The notes beneath the pieces are model-generated. The model made no database searches and was not told the DNA's origin. It saw nothing but the letters and a program-made list of their open reading frames with translations. From CALMFG01 sp963666035 (GTDB taxonomy: Bacteria > Bacillota > Clostridia > Christensenellales > CALMFG01), in NCBI GenBank assembly GCA_963666035.2, contig CAXXJI010000010.1, positions 1-23,471 on the forward strand: a stretch of 23,471 nt of DNA, given 5' to 3'. The stretch's first letter is position 1, and every line of letters begins with the position of its first letter. The translations under genes and the position numbers were made by a program. Below, piece by piece: positions 1-7,989 of the stretch.

Positions 1-1
1 T

Positions 2-235
2 ATACAAGTAATTAACCCTCATGTTTTAGCAATATCCCTGAGCATCTATTTTAATTTTCAAAACCTAATAAAAATGCTCAATACCTTAAAAGAAGAATTT
101 CCTGAACTAACAATTGTTTTGGGGGGACAAGCCTTTAAACAAATACTTGAGGACAATTCACTTAAAATGAATGGGGTATTTATTCTTCCAAACTTGTATG
201 AACTTGAAACTTTTATTCAAAATTTTAAATCTTAA
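2..235 (+). CDS. Cobalamin (B12)-binding domain protein, C-terminal part only
   Basis: This reading frame is open from the left edge and stops at 233-235, so only about 77 C-terminal residues are visible. They fit the second half of a Rossmann-type B12-binding domain: a strand ending in AISLS (the SxL-like motif), 26 residues including an amphipathic helix, then a strand ending in VLGGQAF (the GG motif). In methionine synthase-type domains the SxL-to-GG distance is 26-28 residues. The DxHxxG motif that supplies the cobalt-ligating histidine would lie upstream, outside the window, so cofactor binding cannot be confirmed. The next gene starts 4 bp after the stop, which implies co-transcription with the helical protein and the two kinases. 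The N-terminal architecture (MerR, helical cap or other) is unknown. The domain call is fairly secure; a sensory role is inferred from the neighbours. Confidence 0.72.
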   Translation: MQVINPHVLAISLSIYFNFQNLIKMLNTLKEEFPELTIVLGGQAFKQILEDNSLKMNGVFILPNLYELETFIQNFKS

Positions 236-239
236 TATT

Positions 240-701
240 ATGACCAGATCTGATTTATTACAATCCGCAAAAAAGATCGAACAAGTTAGCGAAGATACGA
301 TTAACGAATACTCGTTAAAAAGAGATATGTTAGTGACCTTAATAAATGATAAAATGCTCAGCCGATCGGATATTACAGATATGATTGGAGCAAACAATGT
401 TGATATGATGAAAGACAACCATGCCAACCACGCCCGGTTCTTAGAATCTGTTTTTGCTAAATATAACCCTGAGGTTTTGGTTGATACAGTAATATGGGTT
501 TTCAGAGCCTATCGGTCGCGTAATTTTAGATCTACATATTGGGCGGCACAATTAAACACCTGGATTGATATTTATAAGAATAATTTAACCGAGAAAAGTT
601 TTCATGAGGTTTATCCATATTACAATTGGATGCAAATAAATATTCCTTTATTTAACAGCCTTGCCGAAGAAGAATTAGACACCCCTCTTTCTTCTCACTA
701 A
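240..701 (+). CDS. Helical protein resembling the domain that precedes B12-binding domains
   Basis: A predicted all-helical, soluble protein of 153 residues. I chose the ATG at 240, 4 bp after the upstream stop, because an earlier in-frame ATG at 171 would overlap the B12-binding gene by 65 bp. The central part (HARFLESVF, then a conserved-looking VIWVFRAYRSRNF, then YWAAQLNTWIDIY) follows the pattern I associate with the helical domain that precedes the B12 domain in cobalamin-binding sensory proteins: H..fL..al, a tyrosine/tryptophan-rich helix, then a helix with L..l. The C-terminus is rich in aromatics (YPYYNW). No signal peptide, membrane segment or catalytic motif is visible. It lies between the B12 protein and a histidine kinase, so a sensory partner subunit is plausible. 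The family match is from memory of a sequence pattern, and the function is inferred. Confidence 0.55.
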   Translation: MTRSDLLQSAKKIEQVSEDTINEYSLKRDMLVTLINDKMLSRSDITDMIGANNVDMMKDNHANHARFLESVFAKYNPEVLVDTVIWVFRAYRSRNFRSTYWAAQLNTWIDIYKNNLTEKSFHEVYPYYNWMQINIPLFNSLAEEELDTPLSSH

Positions 702-760
702 AATAAGTTTGATATTATTACTAGCTTTTCTTTGGCTACAGAAAACAATTGAAAAACATA

Positions 761-2014
761 ATGAATATAAACACTGATTGGGATTTTTTAATTGATGATT
801 TGTGTAAAAACTCAGGCTCAATCGCTTATGGGGTTTTTAATTCAAAAGGAGAAATCTTGAATGCGAATGATGGAATGCTCTATTTTTTGGGCACAAACAA
901 TATTAAGTTAAAACCGCAAAACAAATTAGTCAATCCAAGTTTTGAGCAAATAAAAGGATTCAAGAGTGTTTCTGATCTATTATTTAGTGGTAAGCTAACA
1001 ATTGGAAACCAGAGAGACATACATTATGTTTTGAATTCTAAAATATATAAAAAGAACAATAATTATTTGATTTTTGCAGAAGCAGATGTTATTCATTTAT
1101 TTGATGAAAACGGAAAAATGAGCCGCTTGAACCAAGAAATAAACAATTTGCAACGTCAGTTAATCAAGGAAAAAAGAACACTTCAACAGACCTTAAACAC
1201 ATTGAGGGAAACACAACAAATGCTTGTTCATTCAGAAAAAATGAATGCACTTGGACAGATGATTGCTGGAATTGCCCATGAAATTAATAATCCGCTAGCT
1301 TATGTCACCAACAATCTTCACGAATTAGAAAAAAACACTCTTGAATATATCAAAGCTTACAATATTCTCGAATCGGAAATTAATCAAAGTGAATTAGAAG
1401 GTTTAAAAGAATCTGCGTTGAATATCCGCAAAGAATATGAAATTGAATTTTTAGCCAGCGATATTTCAGAAATTATAAAAGACTCTAAAACCGGGGTTGA
1501 ACGTGTCAAAAATATTGTTGAAGACCTCAGGAAATTTTCACGATTGGATGAAGCGGATTTGAAAAATATTGATTTGGTTGAAAATATTCGATCAATACTT
1601 ACAATAATAAAAACAGAAATATCGAATAAAAACATTCTGTTTAATTTTGAAACACCAGACCGCCTTTTTCTCGATTGCTACCCAGGCCAGCTTAATCAGG
1701 CTGTTTTAAATGTTTTGATTAACGCAGTCCAAGCGGTTGATGAATATGGAAAAGTAATATTATATATTGCCCAGGTTGATGATACCATAAATATAATCAT
1801 TAAAGATAATGGCAAAGGGATGAACGAGGAAACCAAGAATAAAATGTTTGATCCCTTTTTTACAACAAAACCTGTTGGAACCGGAACAGGATTGGGTTTG
1901 AGTATAAGCTATAAAATTATTCATGATTTGCACAAAGGCAAAATTGAGGTCGAATCTACAATCAATTCGGGCACAACAATACGTATAATTATTCCAAAAA
2001 AGATTTCTAAATGA
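761..2014 (+). CDS. Sensor histidine kinase with PAS-like N-terminus
   Basis: A cytoplasmic, NtrB-like sensor kinase of 417 residues with no membrane segment. Residues 10-115 look like a PAS-type fold (a GVFNSKGEILNAN strand pattern). Residues 120-160 form a coiled coil rich in Q, E and L. The HisKA domain carries the phospho-acceptor His173 in AHEINNP. An insertion of about 70 residues follows before the second half of the dimerisation region. The HATPase_c domain has its N box in NVLINAVQAV (about 317-326), the G1 box DNGKGM (349-354), an F box at DPFF and the G2 box GTGTGLGLS. I chose ATG 761; a TTG at 749 would add four residues. The stop overlaps the next start (ATGA), so the two kinases are translationally coupled. 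The stimulus is unknown; the upstream B12-type genes are the best candidates for input. A TAAGTTTG at 704-711 could be an internal promoter but has no -33 partner. Confidence 0.9.
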   Translation: MNINTDWDFLIDDLCKNSGSIAYGVFNSKGEILNANDGMLYFLGTNNIKLKPQNKLVNPSFEQIKGFKSVSDLLFSGKLTIGNQRDIHYVLNSKIYKKNNNYLIFAEADVIHLFDENGKMSRLNQEINNLQRQLIKEKRTLQQTLNTLRETQQMLVHSEKMNALGQMIAGIAHEINNPLAYVTNNLHELEKNTLEYIKAYNILESEINQSELEGLKESALNIRKEYEIEFLASDISEIIKDSKTGVERVKNIVEDLRKFSRLDEADLKNIDLVENIRSILTIIKTEISNKNILFNFETPDRLFLDCYPGQLNQAVLNVLINAVQAVDEYGKVILYIAQVDDTINIIIKDNGKGMNEETKNKMFDPFFTTKPVGTGTGLGLSISYKIIHDLHKGKIEVESTINSGTTIRIIIPKKISK

Positions 2015-3207
2015 AAGACGACATTCAAATTAAATATAGCCAGAACTTGTTGGTAATTGATGATGAGATAGAAATTACAAAATCACTTTTTAGGCAGTTC
2101 AGAAGAAAGTATAATGTTCATGTAGCTACCAGTGCAGATATGGCCATGCAAATTTTAGAAACAGAGCATATACAAGTTGTGCTTTCTGACCAACGCATGC
2201 CCGGAATGACCGGAATTGATTTTTTTAGTAAAATAAAGAATAAATACCCCGATGCATTAAAGTTGATTTTAACAGGATATTCAGATATTGAAGCGGTTAT
2301 AGGGGCAATTAATGAAGGTCAGGTATTTCGGTATTTAACAAAGCCTTGGAATCCGTTGGAGCTGAATGCTGCCATTGAAGAGGCTTTCGAAAAATATGAA
2401 CTGATAACTAAAAACAGAGTTCTGTTAAAACGGTTAAAAGAAGCAAACCTAAGTTTGGAAAAAAAGGTGGCAGAACGTACCAAAGAGCTGGAAAAGGCAA
2501 ATATTGATCTTATAGAATTAAATAATGAAAAAAATAAATACATCGGAATTGTTGCCCACGATTTAAGAAATCCAATCGGGAATGCACTTTCATTCGCTGA
2601 TCTTTTAATTACTGATTATGGCAATTTCTCACAAAACGAACATCTAAGCTTTTTAAACGTCATCAACGAAAGATGTTCTTTTGCCCTAAATTTAATTGAG
2701 AGTTTTTTAGACATCTCAAAAATTGAATCGGGAATTTTAGATATTAATGTTAAAGAATATGACTATTGTGAATTTGTCCAATCATGTATTAAGCAAAATG
2801 ATCTGTTTGCGAAAAAAAAATCACAGAAAATAATATTTGAATGTAACACTGCCCAAATAAAATGTTTGTTTGATAAGGAAAAAATGGAGCAAGTAGTAAA
2901 TAACCTGATTAGCAATGCAATAAAATATTCGCACGAGAATAAAAAAATATGGATTAACATTCAGGTAAAAGACAAACATTTACAAACAAAAATAAAAGAC
3001 GAAGGACAAGGTATTCCAAAAGAAGAAATGAACAGAATATTCTCCGCATATGAAACAACATCGGTTAAATCAACCGGCGATGAAAAATCAACCGGGTTAG
3101 GCCTGGCAATAGTGAAAAAAATACTGGAAGCACACAATGGAAGTATTTCGGTTACAAGCACTCCTCACGTTGGTTCCGAATTTACTTTTATTTTACCTGT
3201 TGAATAA
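2011..3207 (+). CDS. Hybrid response regulator / histidine kinase (REC-HisKA-HATPase)
   Basis: A soluble protein of 398 residues with an N-terminal receiver (about 10-125), a coiled coil (about 130-175) and a full kinase core. The receiver has acidic residues D17 and D18, phospho-acceptor D60 in LSDQRMPGM, T88 in LTGY and K111 in the LTKPW motif; the wording matches RpfG-type receivers. His183 lies in VAHDLRNP. The ATPase has NLISNAIKYS, DEGQGIP and TGLGLAIVKK boxes. The order REC then kinase, with no sensor domain, suggests that phosphorylation of the receiver by the upstream kinase tunes this kinase. Its ATG overlaps the stop of that kinase by 4 bp. No DNA-binding, GGDEF or other output domain is present here or in the next genes on this strand, so the phosphoryl acceptor lies outside the window. 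Confidence 0.9.
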   Translation: MKDDIQIKYSQNLLVIDDEIEITKSLFRQFRRKYNVHVATSADMAMQILETEHIQVVLSDQRMPGMTGIDFFSKIKNKYPDALKLILTGYSDIEAVIGAINEGQVFRYLTKPWNPLELNAAIEEAFEKYELITKNRVLLKRLKEANLSLEKKVAERTKELEKANIDLIELNNEKNKYIGIVAHDLRNPIGNALSFADLLITDYGNFSQNEHLSFLNVINERCSFALNLIESFLDISKIESGILDINVKEYDYCEFVQSCIKQNDLFAKKKSQKIIFECNTAQIKCLFDKEKMEQVVNNLISNAIKYSHENKKIWINIQVKDKHLQTKIKDEGQGIPKEEMNRIFSAYETTSVKSTGDEKSTGLGLAIVKKILEAHNGSISVTSTPHVGSEFTFILPVE

Positions 3208-3250
3208 AATCTTTTTTGTTAAATATTATTTTGTTCGTTCATAAAAACGG

Positions 3251-4147
3251 CTAAATCCCGGGTAGCCCTCCTGTTCCATCAGGATCAGTATAAGGTGATT
3301 TTAATTTTCTTCCTCCAAACTCAAACCTTGACGACATATAACTTAGCACTTCATTGGCTGTACTTTCGATGGGCTTATTGGAAACATTTATCACCGTAAA
3401 CCCACCCCTGTCAAAAGTAAACATGGCATTTCGGATTTCTTCGCGAACTGCCCTTTCATCAATGTATGCTTCATTTTGATGGTTGTTCCACGAAGAGAGC
3501 CGCTTTTTCCGATGGGCAATAAGCTGCGATGCCCCAATATGCAAGCCAAAAACCCGGTTCGGGTCAACCTCAAACAATTCATTTGGCGGCTGAATTCCAT
3601 GCACCAGTGGAATGTTTGCCACTTTCCACCCATACATAGCCAAATAAACACTCAATGGCGTTTTACCTGCCCTCGAAACACCAGTTAACACAATTTCAGC
3701 ATCATGAAGCCTTTGTGGGCTCATACCATCGTCTTGCGAAAGTGTAAATTCAATGGATTCGATCCGGTCAAAATATTGATAATTAATTTCCCGGTACAAA
3801 CCCGGCGTTTTTAACGGTTTAATATGAAGTAAATCTTCGAGGCATTCCGCCAAGCCTCCCATAAAATCGACTACCTTAACCCCCATTTCTTTACATAGAT
3901 CATTCATTTTCCGTCTTAAATCAGAATTGACCATGGTATGGGTGATCACCCCGCCGTTCGATTTGGCTTTCATAACAATATCGAAAACCTGGTCTTCGGT
4001 TTCCACCTGGGGCACAATTTTAACAGGCATATTGTTTTCGGGATATTGTATCAATAAGGACTGAACCATATTGTTCCCGGCAATTCCCCTTCCGCCCGAA
4101 ACGACATAAATTGGGGGAGGCACCTTATTATTATTGGATGTATTCAT
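3251..4147 (-). CDS. ppsR: Kinase/pyrophosphorylase of the DUF299 (PpsR / PDRP) family
   Basis: The DUF299 family comprises bifunctional ADP-dependent kinases / phosphate-dependent pyrophosphorylases that switch PEP synthase or pyruvate phosphate dikinase off and on by threonine phosphorylation. At 298 residues it is slightly longer than the usual ~270. The best evidence is the segment with DDG, then ADAEIVLTGVSR-like sequence (here HDAEIVLTGVSRAGKTP) containing the family P-loop, then YLAMYGWKVANIPLV. The N-terminus departs from the common SDxTGxTAE motif and reads SGGRGIAGN. The gene is convergent with the kinase operon and 74 bp from the start-distal acylase, with no visible TAnnTTTG promoter just upstream. 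A target kinase (PpsA or PPDK) is not in the window, so which enzyme it regulates is open. The family assignment is firm; the substrate is not. Confidence 0.88.
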   Translation of the reverse strand: MNTSNNNKVPPPIYVVSGGRGIAGNNMVQSLLIQYPENNMPVKIVPQVETEDQVFDIVMKAKSNGGVITHTMVNSDLRRKMNDLCKEMGVKVVDFMGGLAECLEDLLHIKPLKTPGLYREINYQYFDRIESIEFTLSQDDGMSPQRLHDAEIVLTGVSRAGKTPLSVYLAMYGWKVANIPLVHGIQPPNELFEVDPNRVFGLHIGASQLIAHRKKRLSSWNNHQNEAYIDERAVREEIRNAMFTFDRGGFTVINVSNKPIESTANEVLSYMSSRFEFGGRKLKSPYTDPDGTGGLPGI

Positions 4148-4221
4148 TGAATTTATCTTTCCTCTATAACCAATAAAAGCGTAGGAAAGTTCTGCTTTAT
4201 GGTTCGAAAATTGGCCTTATT

Positions 4222-6615
4222 TTATTTTTCTGAAACCGGTTTTAAAATTGATTTATATTTCCCGCTATTTTCAACCATATTTCTACTGAAATAATCTTTA
4301 TGGTACTTGTTATGAACGTACAATTCGGTTTGATTACAATAATACTCGCTGGCAGGAATCCCTGAAGTCCCGGTTGGGATTACGGTTTTGGAATTATCCC
4401 AGTTTGAAGCATCGAAAATATGCCTGTGCGATGCCCCATGGTTTACATGGTACAAGTCGCTCCACGGATAAGAATAGGGACAAATGGTATGAAAGCTCCC
4501 GGGCATTTCATAAGGACCACGGTTTAAACCAAGCACTTTGTCAAGCATTTCAACCTTTCCCATCGGGTGCGCCAATGTGAAGGTATGCATCTTGCCCCAA
4601 TTCCATTTAGATATATCTTCGCCAAATTCTGTACTTAAATCTGTAATTGTTTCTTGCAGTGCCCGTATTGCAATATCATCAAAGCTTTCGACCGGTTCAG
4701 TCGATGAATCATCAACCCAAACCGACCCTCTGTTTGAAAGAATATTTAAAATCAGGTTTTCCATAAGCGACCTGTTCGTTTTTATTGATGAATAAAGATT
4801 TTTGCTTAGATCGTCTTTAATCAGGTTTTCCCCGAATTTTCGGTAAAGGTTTTCGAAAACGGACGTTTCAATACTTTCCTGTGTTAATATTCCATCCCAT
4901 TCTTTCAAGCTATTGATAACCTCTGATTCTTTTTCACCCCAATCATTTTTTGTTTGAAATGATTCCAGGAAAACCGGGAGTATTTTTTCTACCAAATTGG
5001 ATTTAAAATCGCTGTGCATTTTCTCAAAATCCTCAACTCCCAATTTAGGCTTAGCATCTAACATCTGCCTAATCCGGTTAATTCTGTGGGTTTGGGCAAA
5101 CCAATGACTGATATAATAAGGATAATCGTCGGGTACGGTTTTGTTATTTGCCGATGAAACATAGCCGCGTTCCGGATTAAACTCAAACGGAAGTTCTTCA
5201 AACGGCACTAAGCCTGTCCAGTCGTATTCATCAGTTTGTCCGGGATACACCTGAATGCCATTTCCTTTTCTGATTGGCACGCCGGAACTGGTTTGTAAAC
5301 CAATATTCCCTTTCGTATCGGCATAAACAATATTCTGGCTTACGGCAATAAATGTTGAACAGGCATCCTTAAAATCTGCCCAGTTGCATGCATGGTTCAA
5401 ACGATAAACCGATCTAATTTCATTACTCATTTCATTACCAATCCAACGCATGCTAATTGCCTGATCAATCTTTTTAAATTTACTTACAATTGGGCCCCTA
5501 TGATTAAAGCGGTTTGTTCTTTCGACCGATGTTCCTCCTTTAATGTGTATTTTTTCTTTTCTCACATCCAGATCTTTCCATTCGCCGTTGAACAAATATT
5601 TGGTGGTATCATCACTCAATTCTTCCAAATAAAAGTCCAGATCATCAACCATAACATTGGTCATCCCCCAGGCAATTGAATCATTATGCCCTGCAATTAC
5701 GAACGGTTGTCCGGGCAATACTAAACCAGTAACATTCAATTTCCCATCGACCACCTGTTGCATTTGGTACCAAATACCCGGAGCATTTAGCCCCAGGTGC
5801 ATATCGTTAGCAAGCAAGGGCATCCCGGTATTACTTTTTTTGCCCGATACTACCCAGTTATTTGATCCATGAAAAATTTCAATCCCCAGTTCCTGTAATT
5901 GCTTATTTGCTGATAAAAGGATATCTTTTGTGTCTATTTTCGGCTCATGAAAGTCCGGGAAAATTGCAGTTTCCATTTTAGCTAAATCGGGGATTAATTC
6001 CACAAGTTTGTCGTTTCCAAGTTCTTCACTAACCTGGTGAAGCAAAACTTCAATGCCCCAAGCCATGGTTAGGTCCCAGGCCATATAACCAATTAGGTTG
6101 ATTGATTGAGCAGGCTCCCACTGTTCTGGTTCGTACCCAAGTATTTTAAATTCAGGTGGTAAGGGATGGGTATTGATATAATGATTTACCCCTGTGCAAT
6201 ATGCTTCCAAAGCATCAATTACTTCAGGTGAACTTTGGGCAATTATTTTCTCCGATTTTTCTGGAATACGTAAAGCCCGTAACAATTGATCTGCATTCAC
6301 CATGTCAGCGCCAAATATCTCAGATAACCTACCGGTTGTAACCCTCCTGAGCAAATCCATTTGCCAAAGCCTGTCCTGAGCCATGGTATAACCAACAGCA
6401 GTGTATAGATCTTTCTCGTTGGAGGCATAAATATGCGGAATCGCCAATGAATCGCGTATAACTTCAACCTGACCGGTAAGACCTTCTATTTGAACCTCGG
6501 AATTATAATCAGGCAAAGCACCTTTTTTAATTGAATTCAGAAAAATAAAAGCTCCGATAATAGCAATAACAATGATTAGGAGAATGACCAATAATACTTT
6601 TTTCAGGATTTTCAT
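4222..6615 (-). CDS. Penicillin acylase family protein (Ntn hydrolase), membrane-anchored
   Basis: A 797-residue member of the penicillin amidase S45 family, which hydrolyses amides such as beta-lactam side chains or acyl-homoserine lactones. Residues 5-27 are a hydrophobic segment with lysines on the cytoplasmic side and no lipobox, consistent with an uncleaved signal anchor and periplasmic action. The alpha-chain region contains AQDRLWQMDLLRR (79-91). The autoprocessing site is at G250-S251 in HGSNNWVVSG, which would make Ser251 the N-terminal nucleophile of the beta chain. It is followed by the conserved LANDMHL and APGIWYQ motifs. Length fits the unprocessed precursor. It ends a two-gene unit with the cyclase-like protein, whose stop is 10 bp upstream of this start. 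The substrate cannot be told from sequence; quorum-signal or peptide-amide hydrolysis are both possible. Confidence 0.92.
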   Translation of the reverse strand: MKILKKVLLVILLIIVIAIIGAFIFLNSIKKGALPDYNSEVQIEGLTGQVEVIRDSLAIPHIYASNEKDLYTAVGYTMAQDRLWQMDLLRRVTTGRLSEIFGADMVNADQLLRALRIPEKSEKIIAQSSPEVIDALEAYCTGVNHYINTHPLPPEFKILGYEPEQWEPAQSINLIGYMAWDLTMAWGIEVLLHQVSEELGNDKLVELIPDLAKMETAIFPDFHEPKIDTKDILLSANKQLQELGIEIFHGSNNWVVSGKKSNTGMPLLANDMHLGLNAPGIWYQMQQVVDGKLNVTGLVLPGQPFVIAGHNDSIAWGMTNVMVDDLDFYLEELSDDTTKYLFNGEWKDLDVRKEKIHIKGGTSVERTNRFNHRGPIVSKFKKIDQAISMRWIGNEMSNEIRSVYRLNHACNWADFKDACSTFIAVSQNIVYADTKGNIGLQTSSGVPIRKGNGIQVYPGQTDEYDWTGLVPFEELPFEFNPERGYVSSANNKTVPDDYPYYISHWFAQTHRINRIRQMLDAKPKLGVEDFEKMHSDFKSNLVEKILPVFLESFQTKNDWGEKESEVINSLKEWDGILTQESIETSVFENLYRKFGENLIKDDLSKNLYSSIKTNRSLMENLILNILSNRGSVWVDDSSTEPVESFDDIAIRALQETITDLSTEFGEDISKWNWGKMHTFTLAHPMGKVEMLDKVLGLNRGPYEMPGSFHTICPYSYPWSDLYHVNHGASHRHIFDASNWDNSKTVIPTGTSGIPASEYYCNQTELYVHNKYHKDYFSRNMVENSGKYKSILKPVSEK

Positions 6616-6625
6616 GATGCCAATT

Positions 6626-7918
6626 TTAATTTTTTATCACTTTAAAAACTTCAATTTTTTTATCAATACCTTTCATTTTAACCGGACCACATTCTTCCAG
6701 TAGATAATCCCCCTCTTCGATCCTTTCTTTTATATCCTTTGAAATAAGAAACTGTGTGCCTAATGTTTTATTTAACTCTTCAAGCCGCGATGCAATAATG
6801 ATGTTTTTGCCAGCCAATGAAAACTGCTTACGGCTTTCGTTGCCAATATTGCCGGTAACAATATTTCCCCTGTGCAAACCAATGCGGATAAAAGTTATTG
6901 GAATAATATCTGCCTTTTCCAGCTCTTCAATTTTTGCAAGTATCTCTAAACCGGCATCAAAAGCCGACTGGACATATTCTTCATTGTTTTTTGAAATCCC
7001 AAATGAAGCCATAAACCCATCACCAAGAAACTGATGGATAGAACCATGGTTTTTATGGATAATATCGATGATTGGGCAAAAAACTGCGTTCTGATAGCTC
7101 ATCACATCTTCGGGAGAGTTTGAATCAGCCCACTTGCTAAAATCCTTAATATCCATAAACATGATCGAGGCATCTGCAATTTTAGGTTTGTCATTCATCC
7201 CGGATTTTAGCAATTCTCCTGCAATCTCATCGGAAACCTGTTGACCCAAAAGTTGTTGCGCTTGTTTGCGTTGAGCCCTGTAATTAATCGCTTTTTGTAT
7301 TTTTTTGTAGAACTGACCGGCTACCACAGCAGCAATGATACCGTAAATTATTAAGGAAAAACTTCTAGCGCCATATATCATCATTATCTGATCAGGGTTA
7401 CCAGGAATAGCAAGGTTTTGAAAAGCCCAGATTGCAACAATTCCATAGCCGCAACAGGAAATTATCCCTGCAAGGATGTTTACCTTCCAGTTTAAATGCA
7501 AAATCGACAGAATGATCAACAATATAAAAAAACCATATCCATCATATTCCATCACCAATATTGACTGATCGTAATAAACAGTGTAAAACAGTACTAAACT
7601 TATTAGTGAAAATTCGATTACTGTATTAATATATTTAAAAACCAGTGGAGGGCTAATCCTCTTCTTAATCATGTATTGGATCCTGCCAAAAACAGCAATT
7701 TCGAACAGGAAGAAAACAGAAGCAGATATGGCAAATGCAGTAAAGCCTTCTTTTTTTTCCAATGCCATGGTAAAAAAACCTGGATTAAAAAACTGTACGA
7801 AGGGCATAATAATCATACTGGAAAAGAAGATAAGAAGGATGGCAAAAATCCGTAACCTTTCACTTCGAAGGTACTCTACCATAAGTTCTTTAGAAAGGTC
7901 AGTTTGATTATTATTCAT
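6626..7918 (-). CDS. Membrane class III adenylate/guanylate cyclase-like protein
   Basis: A 430-residue protein with about six hydrophobic segments (roughly 24-42, 60-78, 98-115, 128-142, 148-168, 185-202), a short linker and a C-terminal cyclase homology domain (about 245-415). Both metal-binding aspartates are present: Asp256 in FMDIKDF and Asp300 in FLGDGF. Arg378 of the transition-state pair is kept in ASRLEEL. Two usual residues are not: the base-selecting Lys is Gln296 (HQFLGD where KxxGD is expected), and the transition-state Asn is Ile374 (GKNIIIASR aligned to GDTVNLASR). Activity is therefore doubtful, or the nucleotide differs. I chose ATG 7918 over a GTG at 7927. It lies 10 bp upstream of the acylase on the same strand, so the two are probably one transcript, and diverges from the DUF2147 gene. 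Confidence 0.88.
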   Translation of the reverse strand: MNNNQTDLSKELMVEYLRSERLRIFAILLIFFSSMIIMPFVQFFNPGFFTMALEKKEGFTAFAISASVFFLFEIAVFGRIQYMIKKRISPPLVFKYINTVIEFSLISLVLFYTVYYDQSILVMEYDGYGFFILLIILSILHLNWKVNILAGIISCCGYGIVAIWAFQNLAIPGNPDQIMMIYGARSFSLIIYGIIAAVVAGQFYKKIQKAINYRAQRKQAQQLLGQQVSDEIAGELLKSGMNDKPKIADASIMFMDIKDFSKWADSNSPEDVMSYQNAVFCPIIDIIHKNHGSIHQFLGDGFMASFGISKNNEEYVQSAFDAGLEILAKIEELEKADIIPITFIRIGLHRGNIVTGNIGNESRKQFSLAGKNIIIASRLEELNKTLGTQFLISKDIKERIEEGDYLLEECGPVKMKGIDKKIEVFKVIKN

Positions 7919-7989
7919 GCGAAACACAAATTGAATTTCAATATTTTATATATTTATGAATCGAAATTAAGAAAACCAAAGTAAAAGTT

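Noticed and set aside
171..239. Upstream ATG extending the 153-aa helical protein
   Set aside because: It would overlap the B12-binding gene by 65 bp, and the extension reads like the other frame of that gene.
704..711. TAAGTTTG, a -7-like match before the first kinase
   Set aside because: No -33 element at the right distance, and such matches occur by chance about once per 1-2 kb per strand in this AT-rich DNA.
4148..4221. Possible promoter for the DUF299 gene in the gap to the acylase gene
   Set aside because: No TAnnTTTG with a spaced TTTG is present on the minus strand; only an imperfect inverted repeat is visible.
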